From Paenibacillus lemnae (GTDB lineage: Bacteria > Bacillota > Bacilli > Paenibacillales > Paenibacillaceae): 64,000 nucleotides of DNA. Where the stretch lies: positions 1-64,000 of the forward strand of contig NZ_JABBPN010000006.1 in NCBI RefSeq assembly GCF_012933385.1, written 5' to 3'. The first letter of the stretch is position 1. The number at the start of each line of letters is the position of its first letter. The notes beneath the pieces were generated by a model. The model made no database searches and was not told the DNA's origin. It was given only the letters and a program-made list of their open reading frames with translations. Below, in pieces: positions 41,473 to 48,563 of the stretch. The translations under genes and the position numbers were made by a program.

Positions 41473-43905
41473 TCAGCCTTGGATTGGCTCGGCCTCTGTA
41501 AGCCGAATGAAATTTTTACGAAGCTCGGGCTCGGATAAAATCTCTTTCCATGGGTCCTTCTGTGTGGAGATTGCGGTCTTCAAGCGTTCTCCCAAAGCTG
41601 TGCGTACTTCCTTGTCCTTCAAAGCTTCCTTTACATGATCCAGTCCAACCCGGCCAATCCAGATGGAAGTACGCTCATTCCATTCGGCCTGCTCACGGTA
41701 ATACTGCAGAAAAGCGCTGGCCCATTCTACGACTTCATCTTCGGTTTTGACCACACACAGCAGCTCGGTCGCTCTGACATGAACCCCGCCGTTTCCTCCA
41801 ACATGAAGCTCCCAGCCGCCATCAATAGCAACGACGCCAAAATCCTTAATCGTCGCTTCAGCACAGTTGCGGGGACATCCCGATACGGCGAGCTTCACTT
41901 TGGCCGGCGTGCTCAGACGTTCGAATTCTTTCTCCAACCGGACGCCCATTCCGATGGAGTCCTGGGTTCCAAAACGGCAGAAGGTGGATCCCACACATGT
42001 TTTGACTGTTCTCAGTGCCTTGCCATAGGCATAACCGGACGGCATATCCAGCTCTTCCCACATGCGCGGAAGATCCTCTTTCTTAACGCCGAGTAAATCG
42101 ATCCGCTGACCGCCTGTTATTTTGACCATAGGGACATCAAAACGTTCGGCGACTTCGGCGATTTTCTTCAGCTCCGCTGGGGAAGTGACACCGCCATAGA
42201 TTCTGGGAACAACCGAATACGTGCCGTCCTTCTGGATGTTTCCGTGATATCTTTCATTGGTGAAGCGGGACTCTTTCTCATCCTTATAAGATTCAGGGTA
42301 CAGCATTCCCAGATAATAGTTCAGCGACGGACGGCATTTCGCGCAGCCCTCCGGATGATCCCAGCCCAGAACATTCATGACTTCCTTCGTGCTTTTCAAT
42401 CCCATTTTGGTGATTTCCGCAACAATTTCATCCCGATTCAGCGTTGTGCACCCGCAGATTCCTTCTTTAACAGGCGTTCCTGCCTCATCTCCGGCATACA
42501 GCTTTACTAGCCCTTCCACCAGCGGCTTGCAGCCGCCGCATGATGCGGAAGCTTTGGTACAAGCTTTCACGGAAGCCGCTGATGTGCATCCCTGATTGAG
42601 CACCGCATCCTTGATCGTACCTTTAGACACCCCATTGCAGCCGCAGATAATTTCTTCCTCCGGAAGCTCTGCCAGCCTCTGCTCCGCAGACACCGTACTG
42701 CCGCCTGGTGCAAATCCGAGCAGGAGCTCTTTCTCTCTCCCTTGAATGGATTCTCCGCTCTTCATGATAGAGAATAAACGGGATCCATCCGAGGTGTCCC
42801 CGAACAAAACGGCTCCGATCAGCTTGTTATCTTTCATGACGATTTTTTTATATATCCCATCCAACTCGTCCTGGTACCTCAGCGAGCGGCTGCCTTCGGG
42901 ATCACCAAAATGTCCTGCAGAGAATACATCGACTCCGGATACCTTCAGTTTGGTTGATGTCACCGAACCGGCGTATCCTATTGTCTCCACTTCCGCCAAA
43001 CGTTTTGCCAGCACATCACCCTGCTCATACAGAGGGGCTACCAGACCGTAAGCGATCCCCCGGTGTTCTGCACACTCACCCAGCGCATATATACCAGGGA
43101 TACTGGATTGCATATAGTCGTCGACGACGATGCCGCGGTTCACTGCAAGACCCGACGACTGGGCAAGTGCAACATTGGGTTTGATTCCTACTGCCATAAC
43201 CACGAGATCAGCATCCAGTGAAGTGCCGTCTGTAAAACGCAGCTCCTTTACCCTTTTTCTGCCCAAAATAGCCTCGGTGTTTTTCTTAAGCAAAAACGTC
43301 ATGCCCTGCTTCTCCAGTTCCTCCTGCAGCATACCGGCAGCCGCTCGATCCAGCTGACGGTCCATCAGATAATCTCCGATGTGAATGACAGATACCTCCA
43401 TCCCAAGATGCAGGAGTCCTCTGGCAGCTTCAAGGCCCAGCAGTCCGCCACCGATCACTGCCGCTTTCTTATACTGCTTGGAAGTCTGAAGCATGATTTC
43501 ACAATCTCTGATATCCCGAAATGCGATTACGCCTTCTTTATCCGCACCGGGCAGTGGAAGCATAAATGGATTTGAGCCTGTGGCAAAAATTAAAATATCG
43601 TATGTGGCAGCTGCTCCGCGATCCGAGATAACTTGACGATTCACCGTATCGATGCCCGTTACCGTATGGCCTGAAAGGAGCTGAATACCGTGCTCTTGAT
43701 ACCAGTCCCAGCCGTTAATGATAATGTCCTGCATATCTGCTCCGCCGGCGAGCACGGATGAAAGCATAATCCGGTTATAGTTCGGATGAGGCTCACTCCC
43801 GAAAATCGTAATTTCATATTTGTCCGGAGCGAGCTTCAGCAAATGCTCGATCGTTCGCACTCCGGCCATTCCATTGCCGATCATCACCAATTTTTGTTTT
43901 GCCAT
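41473..43905 (-). CDS. nirB: assimilatory nitrite reductase large subunit
   Basis: This 810-residue NAD(P)H-dependent nitrite reductase has an N-terminal FAD/NAD module (VMIGNGMAGVRTIEHLL, then AVIGGGLLGLEAARGL). Two BFD-like [2Fe-2S] segments follow, EIICGCNGVSKGTIKDAV with ASASCGGC, and a GICGCTTLNRDE segment. The C-terminal siroheme/[4Fe-4S] domain has TCVGSTFCRFGTQDS and VSGCPRNCAEATIKDFG carrying the four cluster cysteines. All are intact. ATG 43905 is used because GGGAGA precedes it; the 5' leader of about 170 bases is described separately. Confidence 0.95.
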   Translation of the reverse strand: MAKQKLVMIGNGMAGVRTIEHLLKLAPDKYEITIFGSEPHPNYNRIMLSSVLAGGADMQDIIINGWDWYQEHGIQLLSGHTVTGIDTVNRQVISDRGAAATYDILIFATGSNPFMLPLPGADKEGVIAFRDIRDCEIMLQTSKQYKKAAVIGGGLLGLEAARGLLHLGMEVSVIHIGDYLMDRQLDRAAAGMLQEELEKQGMTFLLKKNTEAILGRKRVKELRFTDGTSLDADLVVMAVGIKPNVALAQSSGLAVNRGIVVDDYMQSSIPGIYALGECAEHRGIAYGLVAPLYEQGDVLAKRLAEVETIGYAGSVTSTKLKVSGVDVFSAGHFGDPEGSRSLRYQDELDGIYKKIVMKDNKLIGAVLFGDTSDGSRLFSIMKSGESIQGREKELLLGFAPGGSTVSAEQRLAELPEEEIICGCNGVSKGTIKDAVLNQGCTSAASVKACTKASASCGGCKPLVEGLVKLYAGDEAGTPVKEGICGCTTLNRDEIVAEITKMGLKSTKEVMNVLGWDHPEGCAKCRPSLNYYLGMLYPESYKDEKESRFTNERYHGNIQKDGTYSVVPRIYGGVTSPAELKKIAEVAERFDVPMVKITGGQRIDLLGVKKEDLPRMWEELDMPSGYAYGKALRTVKTCVGSTFCRFGTQDSIGMGVRLEKEFERLSTPAKVKLAVSGCPRNCAEATIKDFGVVAIDGGWELHVGGNGGVHVRATELLCVVKTEDEVVEWASAFLQYYREQAEWNERTSIWIGRVGLDHVKEALKDKEVRTALGERLKTAISTQKDPWKEILSEPELRKNFIRLTEAEPIQG

Positions 43906-44075
43906 GCTTATCTCTCCCCTCAACGATAAATGCTCTTAGTAATGACCGCTGTCCTTGATAAAACATAAAAAGCCTGTATTTCCACTGAAGAGTTCAGACT
44001 CTTCTTCTTGTGAAAACACAGGCTCCATTGCCGTGATAAGGATACATCGTTGTATCCAGAAATATGAAGTTCTTG
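43906..44075 (-). promoter_or_regulatory. ANTAR-type antitermination leader of nirB
   Basis: On the minus strand P1 is GGATACAACGATGTATCC (44040-44057): a 6-bp stem with hexaloop AACGAT. P2 is CACGGCAATGGAGCCTGTG (44017-44035): hexaloop AATGGA. Both loops obey A1/G4, the signature bound by ANTAR proteins. A terminator (43971-44024) pairs AGCCTGTGTTTTCAC with GTGGAAATACAGGCT, followed by TTTTT. It uses the 3' strand of P2, so P2 and terminator exclude each other. Confidence 0.88.
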
Positions 44076-44080
44076 TTCGA

Positions 44081-44120
44081 AATATACAACTTTTAAATTC
44101 GGTTGTCAACATAATTAACA
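44081..44120 (-). promoter_or_regulatory. nirB promoter with overlapping GlnR/TnrA box
   Basis: On the minus strand TTGACA (44104-44109), 17-bp spacer, TATATT (44081-44086). The -35 is inside TGTTAATTATGTTGACA (44104-44120), a perfect TGTNA-N7-TNACA GlnR/TnrA site. The predicted RNA start at about 44075 places P1 near +18. Confidence 0.82.
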
Positions 44121-44167
44121 TCAAAAACGAAATTTTAAAATAAATATCGACACTTTTACATTATTTG

Positions 44168-44184
44168 TGTTATATAATTTAACA
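44168..44184 (+). promoter_or_regulatory. GlnR/TnrA-type box over the promoter of the ANTAR gene
   Basis: TGTTATATAATTTAACA fits TGTNA-N7-TNACA perfectly and contains TATAAT (44173-44178), the probable -10 of the ANTAR gene. A candidate -35 TCGACA lies at 44147-44152. This position predicts repression by GlnR or TnrA. Confidence 0.7.
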
Positions 44185-44221
44185 TGTAAAAAGTATTTAC
44201 TCATGAAGGGAGCGTCAACCC

Positions 44222-44845
44222 ATGCGTTCACTGCTGGTCATCCATCATATGACAACCGCTGCAGCCCAGCATGATTCACAGACCAAGACGCTTCTTCCGG
44301 AACAAATCCTTCGTTCTTTCGGCTACCAGGTTATAGCAGCCCGAAATGAAAAACAAGCCTTAGCCGGCTTGAAGGAATCGGATGGAGCCGTTCTTCACCT
44401 TCCTCTGGAGGGAATCAAAAGCTGGAATGATAAGCTGGAACAGCATAAATCGATGCCGATCCTCTGGTGGTGCAGTGATATTACGGCAGGCCGCTCGCTC
44501 GAAGCATGTGAGGATGAGGTAGTGATCGATGGACTGCTGTTCCCTTCGATGAATGAACATGAGCTTCACTGGTCATTACATTTCAGCTCCAAGCATTTTT
44601 ACGCCCGGCAGCAGTGGAGAGATGAGAAGCGCCAGCTGCAGGCGAGAATCGAAGAACGCAAGTGGATTGACATGGCCAAGGGCATATTGTGTGAAATGAA
44701 AAACATTACGGAATCCGAAGCTTACGATATTCTTCGCAAACAGGCCATGAATGAGAGAAAACGAATGGTCGATGTGGCGACCTCGATCGTCAAGCTGTAT
44801 CAGCTGCTCCAGGAATCCGGTTCAGGAGGTGCATCAAAGCCATGA
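44222..44845 (+). CDS. ANTAR-domain antiterminator, NasT-like
   Basis: This 207-residue protein has an N-terminal receiver-like fold (residues 1-125) that lacks a clear phospho-acceptor Asp, then a coiled coil (RQQWRDEKRQLQARIEERKW). The C-terminal ANTAR domain reads IDMAKGILCEMKNITESEAY followed by DILRKQAMNERKRMVDVATS. ANTAR domains bind paired hexaloop hairpins in nascent RNA and prevent termination. Three such leaders lie in this locus (nirB, nasB, narK), so they are the obvious targets. AAGGGAG precedes ATG 44222. The gene overlaps the TrpD2-like gene (ATGA). No NasS-type nitrate sensor gene is in the window. Confidence 0.88.
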   Translation: MRSLLVIHHMTTAAAQHDSQTKTLLPEQILRSFGYQVIAARNEKQALAGLKESDGAVLHLPLEGIKSWNDKLEQHKSMPILWWCSDITAGRSLEACEDEVVIDGLLFPSMNEHELHWSLHFSSKHFYARQQWRDEKRQLQARIEERKWIDMAKGILCEMKNITESEAYDILRKQAMNERKRMVDVATSIVKLYQLLQESGSGGASKP

Positions 44846-45876
44846 TTCACTTATTAAAAGAAGTCGGCCGGGGAAAGCGCGGTGCACGTGATTTAAGCTA
44901 TGAAGAAGCGATCCAGGCAGCAGAGTCGATCCTCGGACTTCAGGCCTCACCAGCCCAGATCGGAGCCTTCCTGATGGCGGAACGCATCAAGATGGAAAGT
45001 GTAGAGGAGCTGCAGGCGTTTGTCAAAACAGCCCGAAAGGCTGCACACCGGCACCCGATGCAGGGAGGCATAGATTGTGCTGCTCCCTATGATGGCAGAA
45101 AATCCTCATTTATCGCCTCCATTGCGACAGCTTTTATTCTTGCTGCAGCCGGACTGCCGGTAACCCTGCATGGTGCAGCAGCTCTGCCTCCCAAATGGGG
45201 CGTGACTCTTTCCGATGTATTTATGTCTGCCGGAATCCATGCCAAAGCGCTGCAGCGTGACAGCTGTATCCAGGCGGCCGAGAAGACCGGGGTGTTATAT
45301 GTTCATGCTGAAGAATGGTGCCCACCCTTAAAACAGCTTCGGCCGATTCGTGAGGAACTGGGCATGAGAACAGTGCTGAATACGGTTGAAAAGTTGATCG
45401 ACTATTCTTCTTCCCCATTCCTGTCGTTCGGCGTATTCCATAATACGGTGTTCGACCGCATGACCCGCTTAATGGAGCAGCTGGGATATCAGCAGTCCAT
45501 GATTATACAGGGAAGCGAGGGTTCAGATGAGCTTTATATCCACCGGCCAACAAGAACCTGCCGCATGGAACACGGCCAGGCCGTTCTTCAGATGATCGAT
45601 CCGGAGGCCTTCGGACTGGATACGCCGGTGCCAGAGAGAGAATGGTCAGCACCCCTCCAGGCTGAGACGACAGATGCCGTGCTTCGCGGCGAAGCCGATA
45701 TGGCTTTTATACACCAGGTTCTTTTGAACGGGGGTGTTCGACTGCATCTGGCAGGCCGGGTTCTGTCGATCGAGGAAGGAATCTACACCTGTAAGGCCGT
45801 CCTGGAGTCAGGAGAGCCTTACAAACTGTACACCACCTGGCTGAAAATGCTGAAAAAAGAGCCGCAAGCGGTTTGA
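44842..45876 (+). CDS. TrpD2/YbiB-like protein without TrpD catalytic motifs
   Basis: The 344-residue protein has the anthranilate phosphoribosyltransferase fold: helical N-domain GRGKRGARDLSYEEAIQAAE with QIGAFLMAERIKMESVEEL, then an alpha/beta domain. The PRPP-binding GTGGD motif of TrpD is replaced by YDGRKSS, and KHGNR by LHGAAAL, so TrpD catalysis is not expected. It is closest in type to TrpD2 (YbiB), whose E. coli member is a nucleic-acid-binding protein. Translational coupling to the ANTAR antiterminator (4-base overlap) suggests a role in nitrate-responsive RNA control; this is inference. Confidence 0.8.
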   Translation: MIHLLKEVGRGKRGARDLSYEEAIQAAESILGLQASPAQIGAFLMAERIKMESVEELQAFVKTARKAAHRHPMQGGIDCAAPYDGRKSSFIASIATAFILAAAGLPVTLHGAAALPPKWGVTLSDVFMSAGIHAKALQRDSCIQAAEKTGVLYVHAEEWCPPLKQLRPIREELGMRTVLNTVEKLIDYSSSPFLSFGVFHNTVFDRMTRLMEQLGYQQSMIIQGSEGSDELYIHRPTRTCRMEHGQAVLQMIDPEAFGLDTPVPEREWSAPLQAETTDAVLRGEADMAFIHQVLLNGGVRLHLAGRVLSIEEGIYTCKAVLESGEPYKLYTTWLKMLKKEPQAV

Positions 45877-45973
45877 TGACTAGCCACAACAAAAAAAGCA
45901 GCAAAGAGGCTATCTCATAATTAAGCTTTTAAATTATGAAGCAGCTGCCGCCCTGATTTCAGGTGATTGACTC

Positions 45974-46003
45974 AATAAGCTCGGTTTCCGGGCTTATTTT
46001 TTC
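45974..46003 (+). terminator. terminator of the ANTAR-trpD2 operon
   Basis: AATAAGC-CGG (45974 on) pairs with CCG-GCTTATT (to 45998), followed by TTTTTT. It lies about 100 bases after the trpD2-like stop. Confidence 0.8.
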
Positions 46004-46039
46004 AATTCAGAATAGCGGGATTATTCGCTCGTGCGCCGG

Positions 46040-46428
46040 AATGTATGCGGTTTTCCGCATACATTGCACTCCAACCTAGTTCGTGTGCCAGAATGTATGC
46101 GGTTTTCCGCATACATTGCACTCCACCCCAGCTCGCGCGTTAGAATGTATGTGGTTTTCCACATACATTAGGCCCGAACCCGGCTCGTACGCTAGAATGT
46201 ATGTGGTTTTCCGCACACATTGCACTCAAATCCCGCTCGTGCACCGAAATGTATGTGGTTTTCCACATACATTAGGCCCGATCCCAGCTCGCGCGTTAGA
46301 ATGTATGTGGTTTTCCGCATACATTAGGCCCGAACCCGGCTGGTACGCCAGAATGTATGTGGTTTTCCGCACACATTAAGCCCGAACCTAGCTCGTGCCC
46401 CAGAATGTGTGCGGTTTTCGCACACATT
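46040..46428. repeat. eight-unit palindromic array with exact 52-bp period
   Basis: Palindromes of the form AATGTATGYGG-TTTT-CCRCATACATT begin at 46040, 46092, 46144, 46196, 46248, 46300, 46352 and 46404, each exactly 52 bases apart. The 26-nt spacers are related to each other (GGCCCGAACCCGGCTCGTACG-like). Paired changes keep the stem in units 3 and 5 (TGTGG with CCACA) compared with 1 and 2 (TGCGG with CCGCA). It fills the gap between convergent trpD2-like and nasC genes. Confidence 0.92.
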
Positions 46429-46448
46429 CCGCTCCAACCTAAATCATA

Positions 46449-48563
46449 TCAAGACCTTAACGGCCTGACTGACACGGCAGCCGTTTTGAACGCCGGCATC
46501 CTGCAGTAAGGATCCAGATCGGGACGGGTCGCCCGGTTCAAATTCTGGGCTCCGCCCCAATGCATAGGCACAAATACCGTATCCTCCCTGATTCCCTCCT
46601 TATAGCGGCTACGCACAGTAAACAAACCTTCTTTGGAGGTAATCTCCACCCATTCTCCATCCCGAACCCCGTATTTGCGTGCTGTCTCCGGGTGAATTTC
46701 CATGAAATTTTCAATTTCCCTGGCAAGAAGCGATGGACTGCGCCTCGTCTGCACGCCTGTCAAGTAATGAGCCAGCACACGTCCGTTCGTTAAAGTTAGC
46801 GGATACTCCCGGGATTCCCCTTTCCAGACTTCTCCTGTCTCTGTGGTGAAAGCAGCCCGGCCGTCAGGCAGCGGGAATGAATCCTGGAACAACAAGCCTT
46901 CTCCCGGCTTATCCAGCGATGGGCATGGCCAATACAGACCTCCTTCTTGCCGCAGACGTTCATAAGTAATCCCGTAATAATCTGCTGCACCGTATCGACT
47001 GGCGACCCGCAGTTCGTTAAAAATGTCTTCAACATCCGAATATTGAAAAAATGAGCCTTTTCCCATTCGGATTGCAACCGCGCATAAAATTTCCCAATCA
47101 TGCCTGGCATCTCCCGGCGGGCTTACCTGCGCTTCTCTTAACAGCACACGCCCTTCCAGATTGGTCAGCGTCCCTCCGTTCTCAATGTAACTGGTTACCG
47201 GAAGCACCAGATCCGCCATCTTCGCCGTTTCGGACAGAAACATATCGGCGACGACCAGAAAATCCAGCTTCTGAAGAGCTTTTTCCACGAAACCCGCGTT
47301 CGGATTTGAGACAACGGGATTGGAGCCCATGACAAACAGGGAAGAGATGTCTCCGCTGCCGATCAGCTCCATCATCTCGTAAGCGGACACACCTTTACCG
47401 GGTAGGCTGCCAGGTTCTATGCCCCATACTTTAGCCACATACGCACGGTCCTCTTCGTTTTCGATTGAGCGGTACCCAGGCAGCTGATCCGCTTTTTGCC
47501 CATGTTCTCTTCCTCCCTGTCCGTTTCCCTGTCCTGTAATAGCACCATAGCCGCAGCCTTCTCTGCCGATTTTGCCGGAAGCCAGCAATAGATTAAGAAA
47601 GTGCCTGACAGCCAGATGACCGTCAGCCTGCTGCTCCACACCTCTCGCTGTCAGCACCATTCCGGTTTCAGCGGCACCGAAACACAGCGCTGCATCACGA
47701 ATTTTTTGCAGTTCTACGCCGCAGGTCTCAGCAGCTTCATCAAGTGATATACCGTTCAAGTAGTCTTTCAGTTCCTCATATCCCTTAGTTCTGGAAAGAA
47801 TAAATTTCTCGTCGACCAGCCCTTCCCCCACCATGATCTTGAGGATAGCGTCCCCCAGCAGGGCATCATTCCCCGGCTTCACAGGCAGGTGAATGTCCGC
47901 TATGGCAGCCGTGGCGGTTTTACGGGGATCAATGACAATAATTTTCGCACCATTGTCTTTAGCCTGATTGAAATACGGCAGCAGTGTCGGCTGGCATTCC
48001 GCAATATTGGTTCCGGCCAGAATGATACACTGGGCTTTAGGGATATCGCTTAACCTGAAGGTAAGCCCGCGGTCCATGCCAAATGTCCGGGTACCTGCGG
48101 AAGCAGCCGCAGACATGCAGAATCTGCCGTTATAATCAATATACCGGGTGCCTAGAGCGACTCTGGCAAATTTCCCGAGCAGATAAGCCGTCTCATTTGT
48201 TAAGGAGCCGCCGCCATATACAGCATTTCCATCTCGACCAAGTCTAGCTGCACTCTCATTGAACCGGCGTTCCATTTCACCTATAGCCCGCTCCCAAGAG
48301 CAGGGAACCAGATCACCCTGGATTCGGATGAGAGGCGATGTCAGTCTCTGTGAATGAAACGAATGCTGATGGGCATTCAACCCTTTGACACAGACTCTTC
48401 CTTGTGAGGCTTCGTTCTCTGCTCCTTCGACAAAATAGCGCTCCTTCGTCTCACCCGGCTCACGCGATGAAATCTTCACGGTCATTTTGCATTGAACACT
48501 GCAGAAAGGGCACTGGGTGTGAAGTCCCTCTATCGCTGCGGATTTCTGCTCAAGCTTCGCCAT
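46449..48563 (-). CDS. nasC: assimilatory nitrate reductase catalytic subunit
   Basis: This 704-residue molybdopterin oxidoreductase reduces nitrate to nitrite in the cytoplasm. The N-terminal [4Fe-4S] cysteines are in HTQCPFCSVQCKM with a fourth in GRVCVKGLN. Molybdopterin-guanine-dinucleotide motifs include YGGGSLTNETAYLLGKFARV and FVMGSNPVVSNPNAGFVEKA. The C-terminal dimethyl-sulphoxide-reductase-type domain is visible in EIHPETARKYGVRDGEWVEI. No Tat signal is present, consistent with assimilation. The start lies 14 bases inside nasB with GGAGGGA upstream. There is no ordinary hairpin terminator after the stop; the 52-bp palindromic array follows. Confidence 0.93.
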   Translation of the reverse strand: MAKLEQKSAAIEGLHTQCPFCSVQCKMTVKISSREPGETKERYFVEGAENEASQGRVCVKGLNAHQHSFHSQRLTSPLIRIQGDLVPCSWERAIGEMERRFNESAARLGRDGNAVYGGGSLTNETAYLLGKFARVALGTRYIDYNGRFCMSAAASAGTRTFGMDRGLTFRLSDIPKAQCIILAGTNIAECQPTLLPYFNQAKDNGAKIIVIDPRKTATAAIADIHLPVKPGNDALLGDAILKIMVGEGLVDEKFILSRTKGYEELKDYLNGISLDEAAETCGVELQKIRDAALCFGAAETGMVLTARGVEQQADGHLAVRHFLNLLLASGKIGREGCGYGAITGQGNGQGGREHGQKADQLPGYRSIENEEDRAYVAKVWGIEPGSLPGKGVSAYEMMELIGSGDISSLFVMGSNPVVSNPNAGFVEKALQKLDFLVVADMFLSETAKMADLVLPVTSYIENGGTLTNLEGRVLLREAQVSPPGDARHDWEILCAVAIRMGKGSFFQYSDVEDIFNELRVASRYGAADYYGITYERLRQEGGLYWPCPSLDKPGEGLLFQDSFPLPDGRAAFTTETGEVWKGESREYPLTLTNGRVLAHYLTGVQTRRSPSLLAREIENFMEIHPETARKYGVRDGEWVEITSKEGLFTVRSRYKEGIREDTVFVPMHWGGAQNLNRATRPDLDPYCRMPAFKTAAVSVRPLRS

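Noticed and set aside
43986..44009. GAAGAG-TCTGAA-CTCTTC hexaloop as the second ANTAR hairpin of nirB
   Set aside because: The loop starts with T rather than A and lies inside the terminator; the CACGGC-AATGGA-GCCTGTG hairpin fits A1/G4 and overlaps the terminator as required.
44842..45876. Anthranilate phosphoribosyltransferase (trpD) of tryptophan synthesis
   Set aside because: The GTGGD and KHGN motifs are missing and no trp genes are adjacent.
46083..46379. 98-residue ORF through the repeat array
   Set aside because: The 52-bp period is not a multiple of three, so the peptide is only a by-product of the array; there is no ribosome binding site.
46040..46428. CRISPR-like periodic repeats
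   Set aside because: The 26-nt spacers are related to each other rather than unique, the palindrome is the repeat core, and there are no cas genes nearby.
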